DNA of 64,000 bases from an uncultured Brachyspira sp. (GCF_944390845.1 NZ_CALXRM010000006.1:1-64000); one strand, 5' to 3'; counted from the stretch's first letter, positions 1-8,483 are shown. Numbers and translations are program-made. Notes: generated from the sequence alone by a model not told the origin.

Positions 1-481
1 AAATTATGATACACCTATGTTATACTTTAAAAAACTAAGGAATACTTAATGCAATATGTCTGGCTCCTGTGCATTATTTAATAATTAATTCAATAAATAT
101 TATAGTATTTTTATTTAACTTTTATAATATAATTTTTATATTAAACTATAGCATTATAAATAAATGATTAAAATAAACTATAAAAAAATATATATTTATT
201 TTTATACAATTAAAACAATATTGTACCAATATAATAAATATTAAAAAATAAATATAAAAGTTCTTGACATTTTTTATTATTTATAATAATATTATTGTCA
301 ATAGTAAATGTTTTTTAGGAAAAAATAAAAATGTACACATTAACTAATTACAATTTATTTTTCAACAATTCTTCAAGGCGTTAAGCCTCCAATTCTTATT
401 TTCAAAAAATATAATTCTAAAAAATAATTAACAATTTAAAAAACTAATATTATTCATTAATATTCACAGGAGTATTGTATT
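1..481. other. Non-coding region upstream of argC
   Basis: No convincing gene is seen here. The stretch is almost pure A/T. It contains one good promoter (264-292, listed separately) and a small GC-richer hairpin around 376-391 (AGGC-GTTAA-GCCT). I found no T-box, tRNA-like specifier or known riboswitch core. The roughly 180-nt leader between promoter and argC is long enough to hold regulation, but nothing specific can be named. Confidence 0.6.
264..292 (+). promoter_or_regulatory. Sigma-70-type promoter for argC
   Basis: A perfect -35 TTGACA (264-269) is followed 17 nt later by TAATAT (287-292). It is the best promoter match in the 480-bp region and points at argC, giving an mRNA leader of about 180 nt. 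The motif is seen directly; activity is inferred. Confidence 0.6.
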
Positions 482-1540
482 ATGGTAAAAGTATCTATCG
501 TAGGTGCAACAGGATATGCAGGAATAGAATTAATAAGACTATTATTATCACATAGTCAAGTTGAATTAAAAAATCTATCATCAAAAAGTTTTGTAGGTCA
601 AAATATTGATGAGATATATGCAAATCTAAACAAAAACTGCAGTAAAACATTAGTAGATGAAAATGAAATATTTGAAGATACTGATGTAGTATTCGCTTCA
701 TTGCCTGCAGGTTTAAGCGATGAAATAGCAAATAAATGTTTTGAAAAAAATATTTTATTCATAGATTTAGGTGCTGATTTCAGATTAGACAATGAAGAAG
801 ATTATAAAAATTGGTATGGAAAAGAATATAAATACAAAAACCTTCATAAGGAAGCAATATATTCTATACCAGAAATAATTAAATATGATAATGTATATAA
901 TAAAAAAGAATTAAAGAATGCAAAAATTATAGGAAATCCGGGCTGCTACCCTACTTCTATAGGTTTAGCATTAGCACCCGCATTAGTAAATAAACTTATA
1001 CAAAAAGACGATATTGTAATCGATTCCAAGTCTGGAGCTACAGGTGCAGGACGTGAATTAAAATTAAATACTCATTATACAGAATGTAATGAGGCATTTG
1101 CTCCATATAAAATAGCAGAGCATAGACATACACCAGAAATAGAACAAACATTATCAAATATATATGGTGAAGATATAAAAGTTACTTTTGTACCTCATTT
1201 GCTTCCATTAAACAGAGGAATAGTTTCAACAATATATGCTAAATTAGAAAAGAAAGATACAAGTTTAGAAACTATACATAATATTTATAAAGAATTTTAC
1301 AAGGATTCAAAATTTATAAGAGTATTAAATATAGGTGAAATAGCAAATTTAAAATATGTTAAATACTCAAACTATTGTGATATATCATTACATTTGGACA
1401 GCAGAACAAATAAATTAATAATAGTATCAACAATAGATAATATGGTAAAAGGAGCAGCAGGACAGGCAATACAAAATATGAACTTGGCATTAGGCTTTAA
1501 AGAAGATGAAGGATTGAATTTCATTCCTCCAGCTTTCTAA
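482..1540 (+). CDS. argC: N-acetyl-gamma-glutamyl-phosphate reductase
   Basis: This is the third enzyme of arginine/ornithine synthesis: NADPH-dependent reduction of N-acetylglutamyl phosphate to the semialdehyde, in the cytosol. The N-terminal dinucleotide-binding motif GATGYAGIE lies at residues 8-16, and the catalytic cysteine sits in GNPGCYPT (C155). The C-terminal half carries the HRHTPEIEQ segment typical of the family. At 352 residues it has normal length. The start is supported by AGGAG at 469-473. It heads an argC-argJ-argB-argD cluster, although long spacers follow it. Oddly, its last 11 codons are duplicated in diverged form about 110 bp downstream. Confidence 0.97.
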   Translation: MVKVSIVGATGYAGIELIRLLLSHSQVELKNLSSKSFVGQNIDEIYANLNKNCSKTLVDENEIFEDTDVVFASLPAGLSDEIANKCFEKNILFIDLGADFRLDNEEDYKNWYGKEYKYKNLHKEAIYSIPEIIKYDNVYNKKELKNAKIIGNPGCYPTSIGLALAPALVNKLIQKDDIVIDSKSGATGAGRELKLNTHYTECNEAFAPYKIAEHRHTPEIEQTLSNIYGEDIKVTFVPHLLPLNRGIVSTIYAKLEKKDTSLETIHNIYKEFYKDSKFIRVLNIGEIANLKYVKYSNYCDISLHLDSRTNKLIIVSTIDNMVKGAAGQAIQNMNLALGFKEDEGLNFIPPAF

Positions 1541-1541
1541 A

Positions 1542-1604
1542 AATAAAAATTGTGAACGTCTGCTAAGTTCACTTGGCAGACACTTAATGTGAACAATTTT
1601 TATT
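1542..1604. repeat. Hairpin repeat, family A copy 1
   Basis: Perfect 12-nt outer arms (AATAAAAATTGT / ACAATTTTTATT) enclose a second stem (GTCTGC / GCAGAC). The same design recurs at 1734-1796, 27165-27226 and 27273-27334 with compensatory differences in the inner stem. It follows the argC stop directly and ends in a T-rich tract, so it may also act as a terminator. Confidence 0.8.
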
Positions 1605-1617
1605 AGCAATAATAAAA

Positions 1618-1653
1618 GATGAAGGTTTAAATATGATACCTCCAGCCTTCTAA
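1618..1653 (+). pseudogene. Diverged duplicate of the argC 3' end
   Basis: Thirty-six nucleotides match the last 36 nt of argC (1505-1540) with about six substitutions. They encode DEGLNMIPPAF plus stop, against DEGLNFIPPAF in argC. Only the C-terminal tail is present, separated from the intact gene by hairpin repeat A1. It is a non-functional remnant. The divergence suggests a tail from a different argC allele rather than a very recent tandem copy. Confidence 0.75.
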
Positions 1654-1664
1654 AATATAATAAG

Positions 1665-1726
1665 TTTATAGCTAGTAATTTTTAAAGCAATAAACGAGCA
1701 GCTGATAACGAAGTTGTCAGCTAATA
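1665..1726. repeat. Hairpin repeat, family C copy 1
   Basis: The unit contains the stem AGCTGATAAC-GAA-GTTGTCAGCT (1700-1722) preceded by TAAACGAGC. The same unit recurs at 1805-1866. Both copies lie in the argC-argJ spacer, interleaved with family A hairpins. Confidence 0.75.
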
Positions 1727-1733
1727 ATACTAA

Positions 1734-1796
1734 AATAAAAATTGTGAGTATCTGATAAGTTTACTTATCAGAGCCTAACAACGAACAATTTTTATT
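1734..1796. repeat. Hairpin repeat, family A copy 2
   Basis: It has the same outer arms as copy 1 (AATAAAAATTGT / ACAATTTTTATT). The inner stem differs in sequence but still pairs (TCTGATAAGT / ACTTATCAGA). Preserved pairing despite changed bases suggests that the folded shape matters. Confidence 0.8.
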
Positions 1797-1804
1797 AATA
1801 ATAA

Positions 1805-1866
1805 ATTTATCACTAACAATTTTAAAGTGATAAACGAGCAGCTGATAACGAAGTTGTCAGCTAATA
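1805..1866. repeat. Hairpin repeat, family C copy 2
   Basis: It shares the AGCTGATAAC-GAA-GTTGTCAGCT stem (1840-1862) with copy 1. A further outer stem pairs TTTATCACT with AGTGATAAA, and TTTATCACTAACAAT recurs once more at 1876-1890, just before the argJ ribosome binding site. Confidence 0.75.
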
Positions 1867-1909
1867 GGAAGCGAGTTTATCACTAACAATAATAGGAGAT
1901 TTAAATAAA

Positions 1910-3139
1910 ATGATAGATATTAAAAAAATAAATGGAAATGTATGTGCATCAAAAGGTTTCTTAGCAAATGGAATTTACTGCGGAATAAAGAAAAATAAAG
2001 AAAAAAAAGATTTAGCAATTATATATAGTAGCACTTTATGCTCTGTAGGTGCTGTATATACTCAAAATAAAGCATGCGGTGCAAATATAACAGTTAGTAA
2101 AGAACATTTAAAAGACGGTAAAGCTAAAGCAATTATATGCAATTCTGGTAACGCTAATACTTGTAATAAAAACGGCGTAGAAATAGCAAAAGAAATGTGC
2201 AAACTTACTGCTGATGTATTGAATATAGATGAAAAAGAAGTTGCAGTTGCTTCAACAGGAGTTATAGGAGTTCCTTTGCCAATAGAACCTATAAAGAATA
2301 ATATAAAACAATTAATAGACAATGCAAATCATTCTGAAGAACATGCTAAAAATGCTGCTTCTGCCATAATGACTACTGATACATTTATGAAAGAAGTGGC
2401 TTACGAATTTGAAATTGACGGAAAAACTGTTCATATTGGAGGCATAGCAAAAGGAAGCGGAATGATTCACCCAAATATGGCTACAATGTTGGCATTCTTA
2501 ACTACCGATTGTAATATAACAAGCGAAATGCTTCAAAAAGCTTTAAGTGAAGATACAAAATCCACATATAATATGGTAAGTGTTGATGGTGATACTTCTA
2601 CAAATGATATGTGTGTTGTACTTGCAAACGGAGAGGCAGGAAACACTTTAATAGATAAAGAAGATGAAAATTATAAAATATTCTGCCAAGCATTAAATAT
2701 GACAAATACTTATCTATCTAAAGCAATAGCTAAAGACGGAGAAGGTGCTACAAAGTTAATAGAATGCGAAGTAATAAATGCTGAAAGTTTGGCATTAGCA
2801 AGAAAAATAGCAAAATCTGTAATAACATCAAATTTAGTAAAAGCAGCTATGTTTGGATGCGATATGAACTGGGGACGTATTTCATGTGCCATTGGATATA
2901 CTGAAGCTGATTTTGATATAAATAAAGTTTCTATAAATGTAGGTTCAAAATACGGTGAAATGAATGTTTATAAAGACGGATTCGGAGTTGAATTCAATGA
3001 AGATGAAGCTTTAAAAATATTAAAAGAAGATGAAATAAAAGTTACAATAAATATGAACTCTGGAAATTATAAAGCTACAGCTTGGGGTTGTGATTTGACT
3101 TATGATTATGTAAAAATTAATGGTTCATACAGAAGCTAA
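1910..3139 (+). CDS. argJ: Glutamate N-acetyltransferase / amino-acid acetyltransferase (ArgJ)
   Basis: ArgJ moves the acetyl group from N-acetylornithine back to glutamate, closing the acetyl cycle. Bifunctional members also make N-acetylglutamate from acetyl-CoA. The proenzyme cleaves itself before a threonine that becomes the nucleophile; here the motif is KGSGMIHPNMATMLAF with T192. The length of 409 residues and the C-terminal end (AWGCDLTYDYVKINGSYRS) are typical. AATAGGAG stands about 10 nt before the ATG. The 369-bp gap to argC is filled with hairpin repeats. Whether the enzyme is mono- or bifunctional cannot be told from sequence; no argA is in the window. Confidence 0.96.
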   Translation: MIDIKKINGNVCASKGFLANGIYCGIKKNKEKKDLAIIYSSTLCSVGAVYTQNKACGANITVSKEHLKDGKAKAIICNSGNANTCNKNGVEIAKEMCKLTADVLNIDEKEVAVASTGVIGVPLPIEPIKNNIKQLIDNANHSEEHAKNAASAIMTTDTFMKEVAYEFEIDGKTVHIGGIAKGSGMIHPNMATMLAFLTTDCNITSEMLQKALSEDTKSTYNMVSVDGDTSTNDMCVVLANGEAGNTLIDKEDENYKIFCQALNMTNTYLSKAIAKDGEGATKLIECEVINAESLALARKIAKSVITSNLVKAAMFGCDMNWGRISCAIGYTEADFDINKVSINVGSKYGEMNVYKDGFGVEFNEDEALKILKEDEIKVTINMNSGNYKATAWGCDLTYDYVKINGSYRS

Positions 3140-3497
3140 TAATTTTAACTATATAAGGAAATTATATTTTGTTAGTTTTTTAATTATTCTTTTGTAATAA
3201 TATTACTATAAAAATAAACTTTTTAATTAATGCGAAAAATGTACTAAATATATTTTATATATAAAATAATTTATACTTGTTTTTAAACAATATTAATCAA
3301 TATTTAATTGGGGCTTTGCCCCAAACCCCAGTTCTTTTTGTGACCAAAAGAACCAAAAAGACTGCATTTTTTAACAATTTAGATTTAGAATAATTTTAAA
3401 ACATATTTTAATAATAGAAAATAATATTTTATTAATAAATTATAATTGTATTTATAAAAAAGTATAAATTTTCAATATATAAAAAAAGGAAATAAAA
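3140..3497. other. argJ-argB spacer with a B-type repeat
   Basis: There is no gene here. It holds a short copy of the GGGCTTTGCCCC repeat (3309-3372), and otherwise A/T-rich sequence leading to an AAAGGA ribosome binding site before argB. Such a long spacer inside a biosynthetic cluster is unusual. Confidence 0.6.
3309..3372. repeat. Dispersed intergenic repeat, family B copy 1 (short)
   Basis: It contains GGGGCTTTGCCCC followed by AAACCCCAGTTCTTTTTG and GACTGCATTTTT. The same order of motifs is found at about 5735 and 18487. This copy lacks the downstream half present in the other two. Confidence 0.75.
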
Positions 3498-4364
3498 ATG
3501 GAAAATATTTCAAATAGAGATAAAGCTTTTATATTAAATCAGGCTTTACCTTATATAAAAAGATACGAAGGTAAAACTGTTGTTATAAAATACGGCGGAA
3601 GTGCTATGGAAAATCCTGAATTAAAGAAAAAAGTTATGAGCGATGTTGCTTTGCTTTCTACTGTAGGAATAAAAGTTATAGTAGTTCATGGAGGCGGAAA
3701 AGATATAACTGCAATGCTTAACAAGATAGGCAAAGAATCTAAATTTATAAACGGACTTAGATATACTGACAAAGAAACTGCTGAAATAGTTAAAATGGTT
3801 TTAGCTGGTAAAGTTAATAAAGAGTTAGTTGCCTCACTTGAAAACTGCGGTGGAAAATGTCTCGGAATATGCGGTATTGACGGAAACATGTTTAAAGTAA
3901 GCAAATATAAAGGAAGCGAAGATTTGGGATTTGTAGGCGATGTTGATGATGTTGATACAGATTTACTTAATACAATTATATCAAACAAATACATTCCAAT
4001 AGTTGCTACTGTAGGATGCGATAAAGAAGGAAATGTTTATAATATTAATGCTGATACTGCTGCAGCTAAAATAGCTGAGAGTTTAAAAGCTGAAACATTA
4101 ATATATATGACTGATACTCCCGGACTTCTACAAAATAAAGATGATGAAAGCACTTTAATAAGTCAGATAAATATTAAAGATATAGATAATTTAATAAATA
4201 ACGGCACTATATCTGGAGGAATGCTACCTAAAGTTAAACATTGTATAGATGCTGTTGATAATGGAGTGTCAAAGGTATTTATAATAGATGGAAGATTATG
4301 TCATTCATTATTAATAGAGATGTTCACTGATGAAGGTATAGGAACTATGTTTTATAAAGATTAA
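3498..4364 (+). CDS. argB: Acetylglutamate kinase
   Basis: It phosphorylates N-acetylglutamate with ATP, the second and often arginine-inhibited step of the pathway. Amino-acid kinase fold motifs are present in order: KYGGSAM near the N terminus, VHGGGKDI (substrate glycines), NINADTAAAKIAESL, TDTPGLL and GTISGGMLPK. The length of 288 residues is normal. The N-terminal helix ahead of the kinase core (about 25 residues) resembles that of arginine-sensitive hexameric enzymes, so feedback inhibition is plausible but inferred. argD follows after 32 bp, so these two genes are probably co-transcribed. Confidence 0.96.
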   Translation: MENISNRDKAFILNQALPYIKRYEGKTVVIKYGGSAMENPELKKKVMSDVALLSTVGIKVIVVHGGGKDITAMLNKIGKESKFINGLRYTDKETAEIVKMVLAGKVNKELVASLENCGGKCLGICGIDGNMFKVSKYKGSEDLGFVGDVDDVDTDLLNTIISNKYIPIVATVGCDKEGNVYNINADTAAAKIAESLKAETLIYMTDTPGLLQNKDDESTLISQINIKDIDNLINNGTISGGMLPKVKHCIDAVDNGVSKVFIIDGRLCHSLLIEMFTDEGIGTMFYKD

Positions 4365-4396
4365 TAAACATAAAAAATTATGATTAGGAGTAAAAA

Positions 4397-5626
4397 ATGC
4401 CTTGTAAAAAAACAAATAATAATCAAGATAATGAAAAATCAAAATTAAAAAAAGAATATATCAATAATAGTAAAAAATATGTTGCAAATACTTATGCAAG
4501 ATTCGATTTAGTTTTAGAATTAGGTAAAAATGCAACGTTAAAAGATATAGAAGGAAAAGAATATATAGATTTAGGAAGCGGTATAGGTGTTAATAGTATA
4601 GGTTACGGAAATAAAAACTGGATTAATACTGTAACTAATCAAATAAAAACTTTACAGCATACTTCTAATTTATATTATAATAAACCTTATATAGATTTGG
4701 CAAAAAAATTATGTTCTATTACAAAATATGATAAAGTATTTTTCTGTAATTCTGGTGCTGAAGCGAATGAAGCTGCTATAAAATGTGCAAGAAAATATTC
4801 ATTTAATAAATATGGACAAAATGGAGAATACAAAAGAAATAAAATAGTAACATTAAAAAACTCTTTTCATGGCAGAACTATGGCTACAATTTCGGCTACT
4901 GGTCAAGACGTTTTTCATAATTTCTTTTTCCCATTTTTGGAAGGTTTCTCATTTGCTGAAGCCAACAATTATGAGGATACTATAGAAAAATTACAAGATA
5001 ATGCATGTGCTGTAATGATGGAGCTTATACAAGGCGAAGGCGGAGTTATACCTCTTGATAAAGAATACGTACTAAAGGTAAAAGAGTACTGCGAAAAAAA
5101 TGATATACTTTTCATAGTAGATGAAGTTCAAACAGGAGTTGGAAGAACAGGAAAATTCTTATGCTCCGAACATTTTGGATTCAAACCAGACATCACAACA
5201 TTAGCAAAAGGTTTAGGAGGCGGACTTCCTATAGGGGCAATGCTTATGGATAAAAAATGTTCCGATGTATTCGTTCCGGGAGATCATGCTTCTACATTCG
5301 GAGCTAATCCTGTAGTTGCTGCTGGTGCTTTAGAAGTATTAAATACAATAGACAAAGATTTATTAAAAGAAGTAACTAAAAAATCAAAATACATAAAAAG
5401 TCAATTAATGAAGCTTGATAATGTTGTAAGTGTAGATGGTATAGGTTTAATGCTTGGAATAGGTTTAAAAGAAGGATTAAATGCAAGAGAAATAGTAGAA
5501 AAATGCATATCAAAAGGAGCTATTCCATTAACTGCTAAAAATAAAATAAGACTTTTACCTCCTCTTACAATAAGTGATAAAGAATTAGAAAAAGCCGTTT
5601 CAATACTTTGTGAGTGTTTAGGATAA
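4397..5626 (+). CDS. argD: Acetylornithine aminotransferase
   Basis: This PLP-dependent class III aminotransferase converts N-acetylglutamate semialdehyde to N-acetylornithine. Visible landmarks are the phosphate-binding CNSGAEANEAAIK, the PLP aspartate in FIVDEVQTGVGRTG, and the Schiff-base lysine K271 in TLAKGLGGGLPIGAM. The N terminus is about 20 residues longer and Lys/Asn-rich compared with most homologues. AGGAG precedes the ATG by 7 nt. It is the last gene of the cluster and is followed by a strong terminator. argF, argG and argH are not in this window. Confidence 0.95.
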   Translation: MPCKKTNNNQDNEKSKLKKEYINNSKKYVANTYARFDLVLELGKNATLKDIEGKEYIDLGSGIGVNSIGYGNKNWINTVTNQIKTLQHTSNLYYNKPYIDLAKKLCSITKYDKVFFCNSGAEANEAAIKCARKYSFNKYGQNGEYKRNKIVTLKNSFHGRTMATISATGQDVFHNFFFPFLEGFSFAEANNYEDTIEKLQDNACAVMMELIQGEGGVIPLDKEYVLKVKEYCEKNDILFIVDEVQTGVGRTGKFLCSEHFGFKPDITTLAKGLGGGLPIGAMLMDKKCSDVFVPGDHASTFGANPVVAAGALEVLNTIDKDLLKEVTKKSKYIKSQLMKLDNVVSVDGIGLMLGIGLKEGLNAREIVEKCISKGAIPLTAKNKIRLLPPLTISDKELEKAVSILCECLG

Positions 5627-5635
5627 AGATAATAG

Positions 5636-5680
5636 ACCTGCTTTATAATGATATTTTTAGTATTATAAAGCAGGTTTATA
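5636..5680 (+). terminator. Rho-independent terminator after argD
   Basis: A perfect 13-bp stem CCTGCTTTATAAT / ATTATAAAGCAGG (5637-5649 with 5662-5674), with a 12-nt loop, is followed by TTTATATATA ten nucleotides downstream of the argD stop. Confidence 0.85.
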
Positions 5681-5686
5681 TATACC

Positions 5687-6046
5687 TAAACAACTATATT
5701 TTGTCAAAATAATTTTTTTAATTTAAAATATTTTCAGGGCTTTGCCCCGAACCCCAGTTCTTTTACCGAGTAGGTACCTTTCGGTATTGGTATAAAAGAA
5801 CCTATATCCTCGACAGGCTCGGATACGCTTCGCGAAGAACTGAATTTTTGACCTAAAACTATGATATTACACTATATTTAATATATATTCTTAAAATATA
5901 AAGTTCTAGAAATTGCGTTTTTCGCTCTGCGTGCCGTAGGCAGCAACTTTGGCGAAGCCCGCAGAGCGTGTGCGGCAAAAAAGTTGATAATTCTATATAA
6001 AGTGCATCGGTTGACAAACTTTAAAATTTTCAGTATATCATAAAAA
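5687..6046. repeat. Dispersed intergenic repeat, family B copy 2 (long)
   Basis: About 360 bp share order and sequence with 18435-18701: CAAAATAATTTTTTTAA, then CAGGGCTTTGCCCCG-ACCCCA-TTCTTTT, later AAAGTTCTAG, AATTGCGTTTTT, TGCGGCAAAAAAGTTGATAA, TTCTATATAAAGT and TTGACAAACTT. This copy has an extra inverted repeat CGCTCTGCG / CGCAGAGCG (5922-5967). It fills the space between the argD terminator and the 3' end of the minus-strand permease. No protein is apparent. Confidence 0.8.
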
Positions 6047-6047
6047 A

Positions 6048-6859
6048 TTATGCTGATATATCTCTCTTATTAAAAATAATCACAGTAAGTAGATTAGTTA
6101 CTATTCCAATAACAAATAAGCATATAGTCCCAATTAAAAATATATTAAAATCGGTACTATATTTAGATGGTGCAAATAAACTTATCAAACTTAAATATTT
6201 AAAAAATTCTGCTTTATCGCCTACCCTTGATATCATTTGAAATAACATAAATAATATACAAAGTCCAGCACCAGACCAAAGAGAAATTGTAGTAGAAGAA
6301 AAACTAACAGAACTCAAAAAACATATACCTAAAAAAGAAAACCATAAACCGAAAAGCCCAATATTTATAATTATGAGTTTTGATATATCAAGTTCGCCTT
6401 TAAACATAATCTCGCTTGTAACTATAAGAACTACAGTTATATATAAATTTAATATAAATATTTCTAAAACAGCATTCAATATTTGTGTAGCTATTATTTT
6501 TATTCTTGAATTTGGTGTAGCAAATAAATATGCAATACTTCCTTTATCAATATATCTTATTACAAGTCTATTAACTAATAACACAACAAAAACTAATGGA
6601 AAATAATAAGCAAAAATGAATATAAATAATCAATTAAAAAGTCAGTTAAATTACTTGAAAAATTATTCATTCCAAATAATGCAAACATCTGAGGCATACT
6701 CTCAACCATAGAATTTAAACTATCAACAAGTTTAGGATCAAACATAGAAACTATAATTGCTCCATACATAGTTAATACTGCCGCAAATATTAATAATATT
6801 TTTAAATTTGATTTGAATTCTTTTTTAAGTAAAATGAAATTTATCATGTTTATCTCCAT
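6048..6859 (-). pseudogene. ABC-2 type permease, frameshifted
   Basis: The two parts together make one ABC-2 membrane subunit of about 270 residues with several hydrophobic helices, the partner of the ATPase encoded just upstream. The first part (from 6859) starts MEINMINFILLKKEFKSNLK and runs into a stop after residue 88. The second continues in another frame through LVFVVLLVNRLVIRYIDKG to 6048. One extra T in the coding-strand T5 run at 6612-6616 would rejoin them as ...YSFFAYYFPLVF... This is either a real inactivating or phase-variable indel, or a homopolymer sequencing error. The reading frames are seen directly; the cause is unknown. Confidence 0.8.
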
Positions 6860-6889
6860 TTATAAATAAAAATTATATCTTTACAATTT

Positions 6890-7771
6890 TTATTTATTAT
6901 AAAAATGTAAAAATAATTCCTCCAAAGTTTGATTTACAGAATTAATATCCAATATATCATAATTAGCAATTTCTTTTATAAAGTTATTAACTTCATTATT
7001 TGAAATTATAACTTTTACAGTATTATCATTTAATTCAGATTTAAAACTAATTTTATTTTTAAAATTTTCAGCATCTTTTTCTGTTTTAAAAAACACTTCA
7101 AAATTCTTATTCTTTTTAGATTTTAATTCCTCCATATCTTCTATTGCTATAAGTCTTCCGTCTTTTAATATAGCAGTTCTGTCACATGTTTTTTCTATCT
7201 CCTCAAATATATGCGATGACATGAAAATTGTAGTGCCTTTTTTCTTTTCTTCTAAAATTAAATCAATAAACTTTTTCTGCATCAAAGGATCAAGTCCGCT
7301 TGTAGGCTCATCCAATATAACAACTTCAGGATCATTCATAAAAGCACATACTATGCCTATTTTTTGTTTTGTACCTTTTGACATACTTTTTATTTTTCTA
7401 TTAGCATCAAGTTCAAAAAAGTAAGTAAGTTCTTTAATTCTATTTTTATTTTTTATGAACTTCATATCAGAAATAAAATTTATAAAATCATTTCCTTTCA
7501 TCTCGTCCATAAAAGCAATTTCACCTGGTAAATATCCAAGTTTTGATTGTATATTTTCTCTTTTATCAAAACAATTCATATTTAATATTTCTGCATTGCC
7601 TTTATCTGACTTTATAAATCCCATTAATTGTCTTATAGTTGTAGTTTTGCCTGCCCCATTAGGACCGAGCATTCCGAATATTTCACCTTTATTCACTTCA
7701 AAGGATAAATCAAATACTCCTCTGCTGCTTCCATAATCTTTAGTAATATTATCTACTTTTATTACAGACAT
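6890..7771 (-). CDS. ABC transporter ATP-binding protein
   Basis: This is the nucleotide-binding subunit of a drug- or lipid-export type (ABC-2) transporter at the inner face of the membrane. It has Walker A GPNGAGKTT (residues 36-44), a Q-loop region, a variant signature MSKGTKQ (130-136) in place of LSGGQ, and Walker B VVILDEPTSGLD (150-161). Its 293 residues include a typical C-terminal extension. It lies between the TetR regulator (18 bp upstream) and the permease (30 bp downstream), so the three form one operon. If the permease is truly broken, this subunit has no visible local partner. The substrate is unknown. Confidence 0.92.
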   Translation of the reverse strand: MSVIKVDNITKDYGSSRGVFDLSFEVNKGEIFGMLGPNGAGKTTTIRQLMGFIKSDKGNAEILNMNCFDKRENIQSKLGYLPGEIAFMDEMKGNDFINFISDMKFIKNKNRIKELTYFFELDANRKIKSMSKGTKQKIGIVCAFMNDPEVVILDEPTSGLDPLMQKKFIDLILEEKKKGTTIFMSSHIFEEIEKTCDRTAILKDGRLIAIEDMEELKSKKNKNFEVFFKTEKDAENFKNKISFKSELNDNTVKVIISNNEVNNFIKEIANYDILDINSVNQTLEELFLHFYNK

Positions 7772-7789
7772 AAATAACCTCCTATGTCT

Positions 7790-8404
7790 TTATAAATATT
7801 CTTTCTTGTATGAAATCTGCTTAAACATTTTCATCCATTTAGAATACTGTTTTATCATATCTTCTTTATCTATTTTGATACTCATTTTTTTTCTGCTTTG
7901 CAAATAACCTTCCGATGTGTATGTTATCATTTCTACAATATCTTGCATATTAATATCATCTTTAAATTTAGATGTATCAATATTTTTAAAATAAGCAGCT
8001 ATATCAATTTGTTTTTTATTTTTATAATTATTAACTATTTCCTTAACAACTTCACTTTCATCAAAATATCCCTGTATCAAAAAATCAAATATAGATTTAT
8101 GTTTTTCCATCATTTCTAATTTTTTATAAAAAGAATATTCCATAAGCTCAAAAAAATCTGTTATCTTGAAAAAATCAGAATCCGCTACAACTTTTTCTAT
8201 ATATTCATATACATACTTATAAACATATAAATATAAATTTTTCTTATTTTGAAAATGATACAATAAAAGTGACTTTGATATATTGGCATTGTTTGCAATA
8301 TTTTCTAAAATAGCATGTTTATATTCATGCTTTGCAAACTCATCAATGGAGGCATTAATAATAGCTTCTCTTTTATCTTCTGGTATATTAGTATTTTTAT
8401 TCAT
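7790..8404 (-). CDS. TetR/AcrR family transcriptional regulator
   Basis: The 204-residue protein has an N-terminal helix-turn-helix (about residues 12-60: REAIINASIDEFAKH ... NISKSLLLYHFQNKKNLYLY), followed by an all-helical ligand domain typical of TetR repressors. It is the first gene of the regulator-ATPase-permease operon. A 27-bp palindrome lies 21 bp upstream, directly beside its promoter, so autoregulation and control of the exporter are likely. The inducing ligand cannot be read from the sequence. Confidence 0.92.
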   Translation of the reverse strand: MNKNTNIPEDKREAIINASIDEFAKHEYKHAILENIANNANISKSLLLYHFQNKKNLYLYVYKYVYEYIEKVVADSDFFKITDFFELMEYSFYKKLEMMEKHKSIFDFLIQGYFDESEVVKEIVNNYKNKKQIDIAAYFKNIDTSKFKDDINMQDIVEMITYTSEGYLQSRKKMSIKIDKEDMIKQYSKWMKMFKQISYKKEYL

Positions 8405-8425
8405 AACAAACCAAATTAATATAAA

Positions 8426-8452
8426 ACTAACTGACCAGGTTAGTCAGTTAGT
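8426..8452. promoter_or_regulatory. Palindromic operator for the TetR regulator
   Basis: ACTAACTGAC and GTCAGTTAGT are perfect 10-bp inverted arms around a 7-bp centre (CAGGTTA). The site begins just downstream of the predicted -10 box (8455-8460) and so covers the transcription start of the operon. Size, symmetry and position fit a TetR-family operator; binding is inferred. Confidence 0.75.
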
Positions 8453-8454
8453 AA

Positions 8455-8483
8455 AATTTAACATATACTGATAATATTGTCAA
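8455..8483 (-). promoter_or_regulatory. Promoter of the TetR-ABC operon
   Basis: Read on the minus strand, TTGACA (8478-8483) is followed after 17 nt by TAAATT (8455-8460). The start site would fall inside the adjoining palindrome. Confidence 0.6.

Noticed and set aside
264-481. Riboswitch or T-box in the argC leader
   Set aside because: Only a small hairpin is present; no specifier loop, antiterminator or known aptamer core was recognised.
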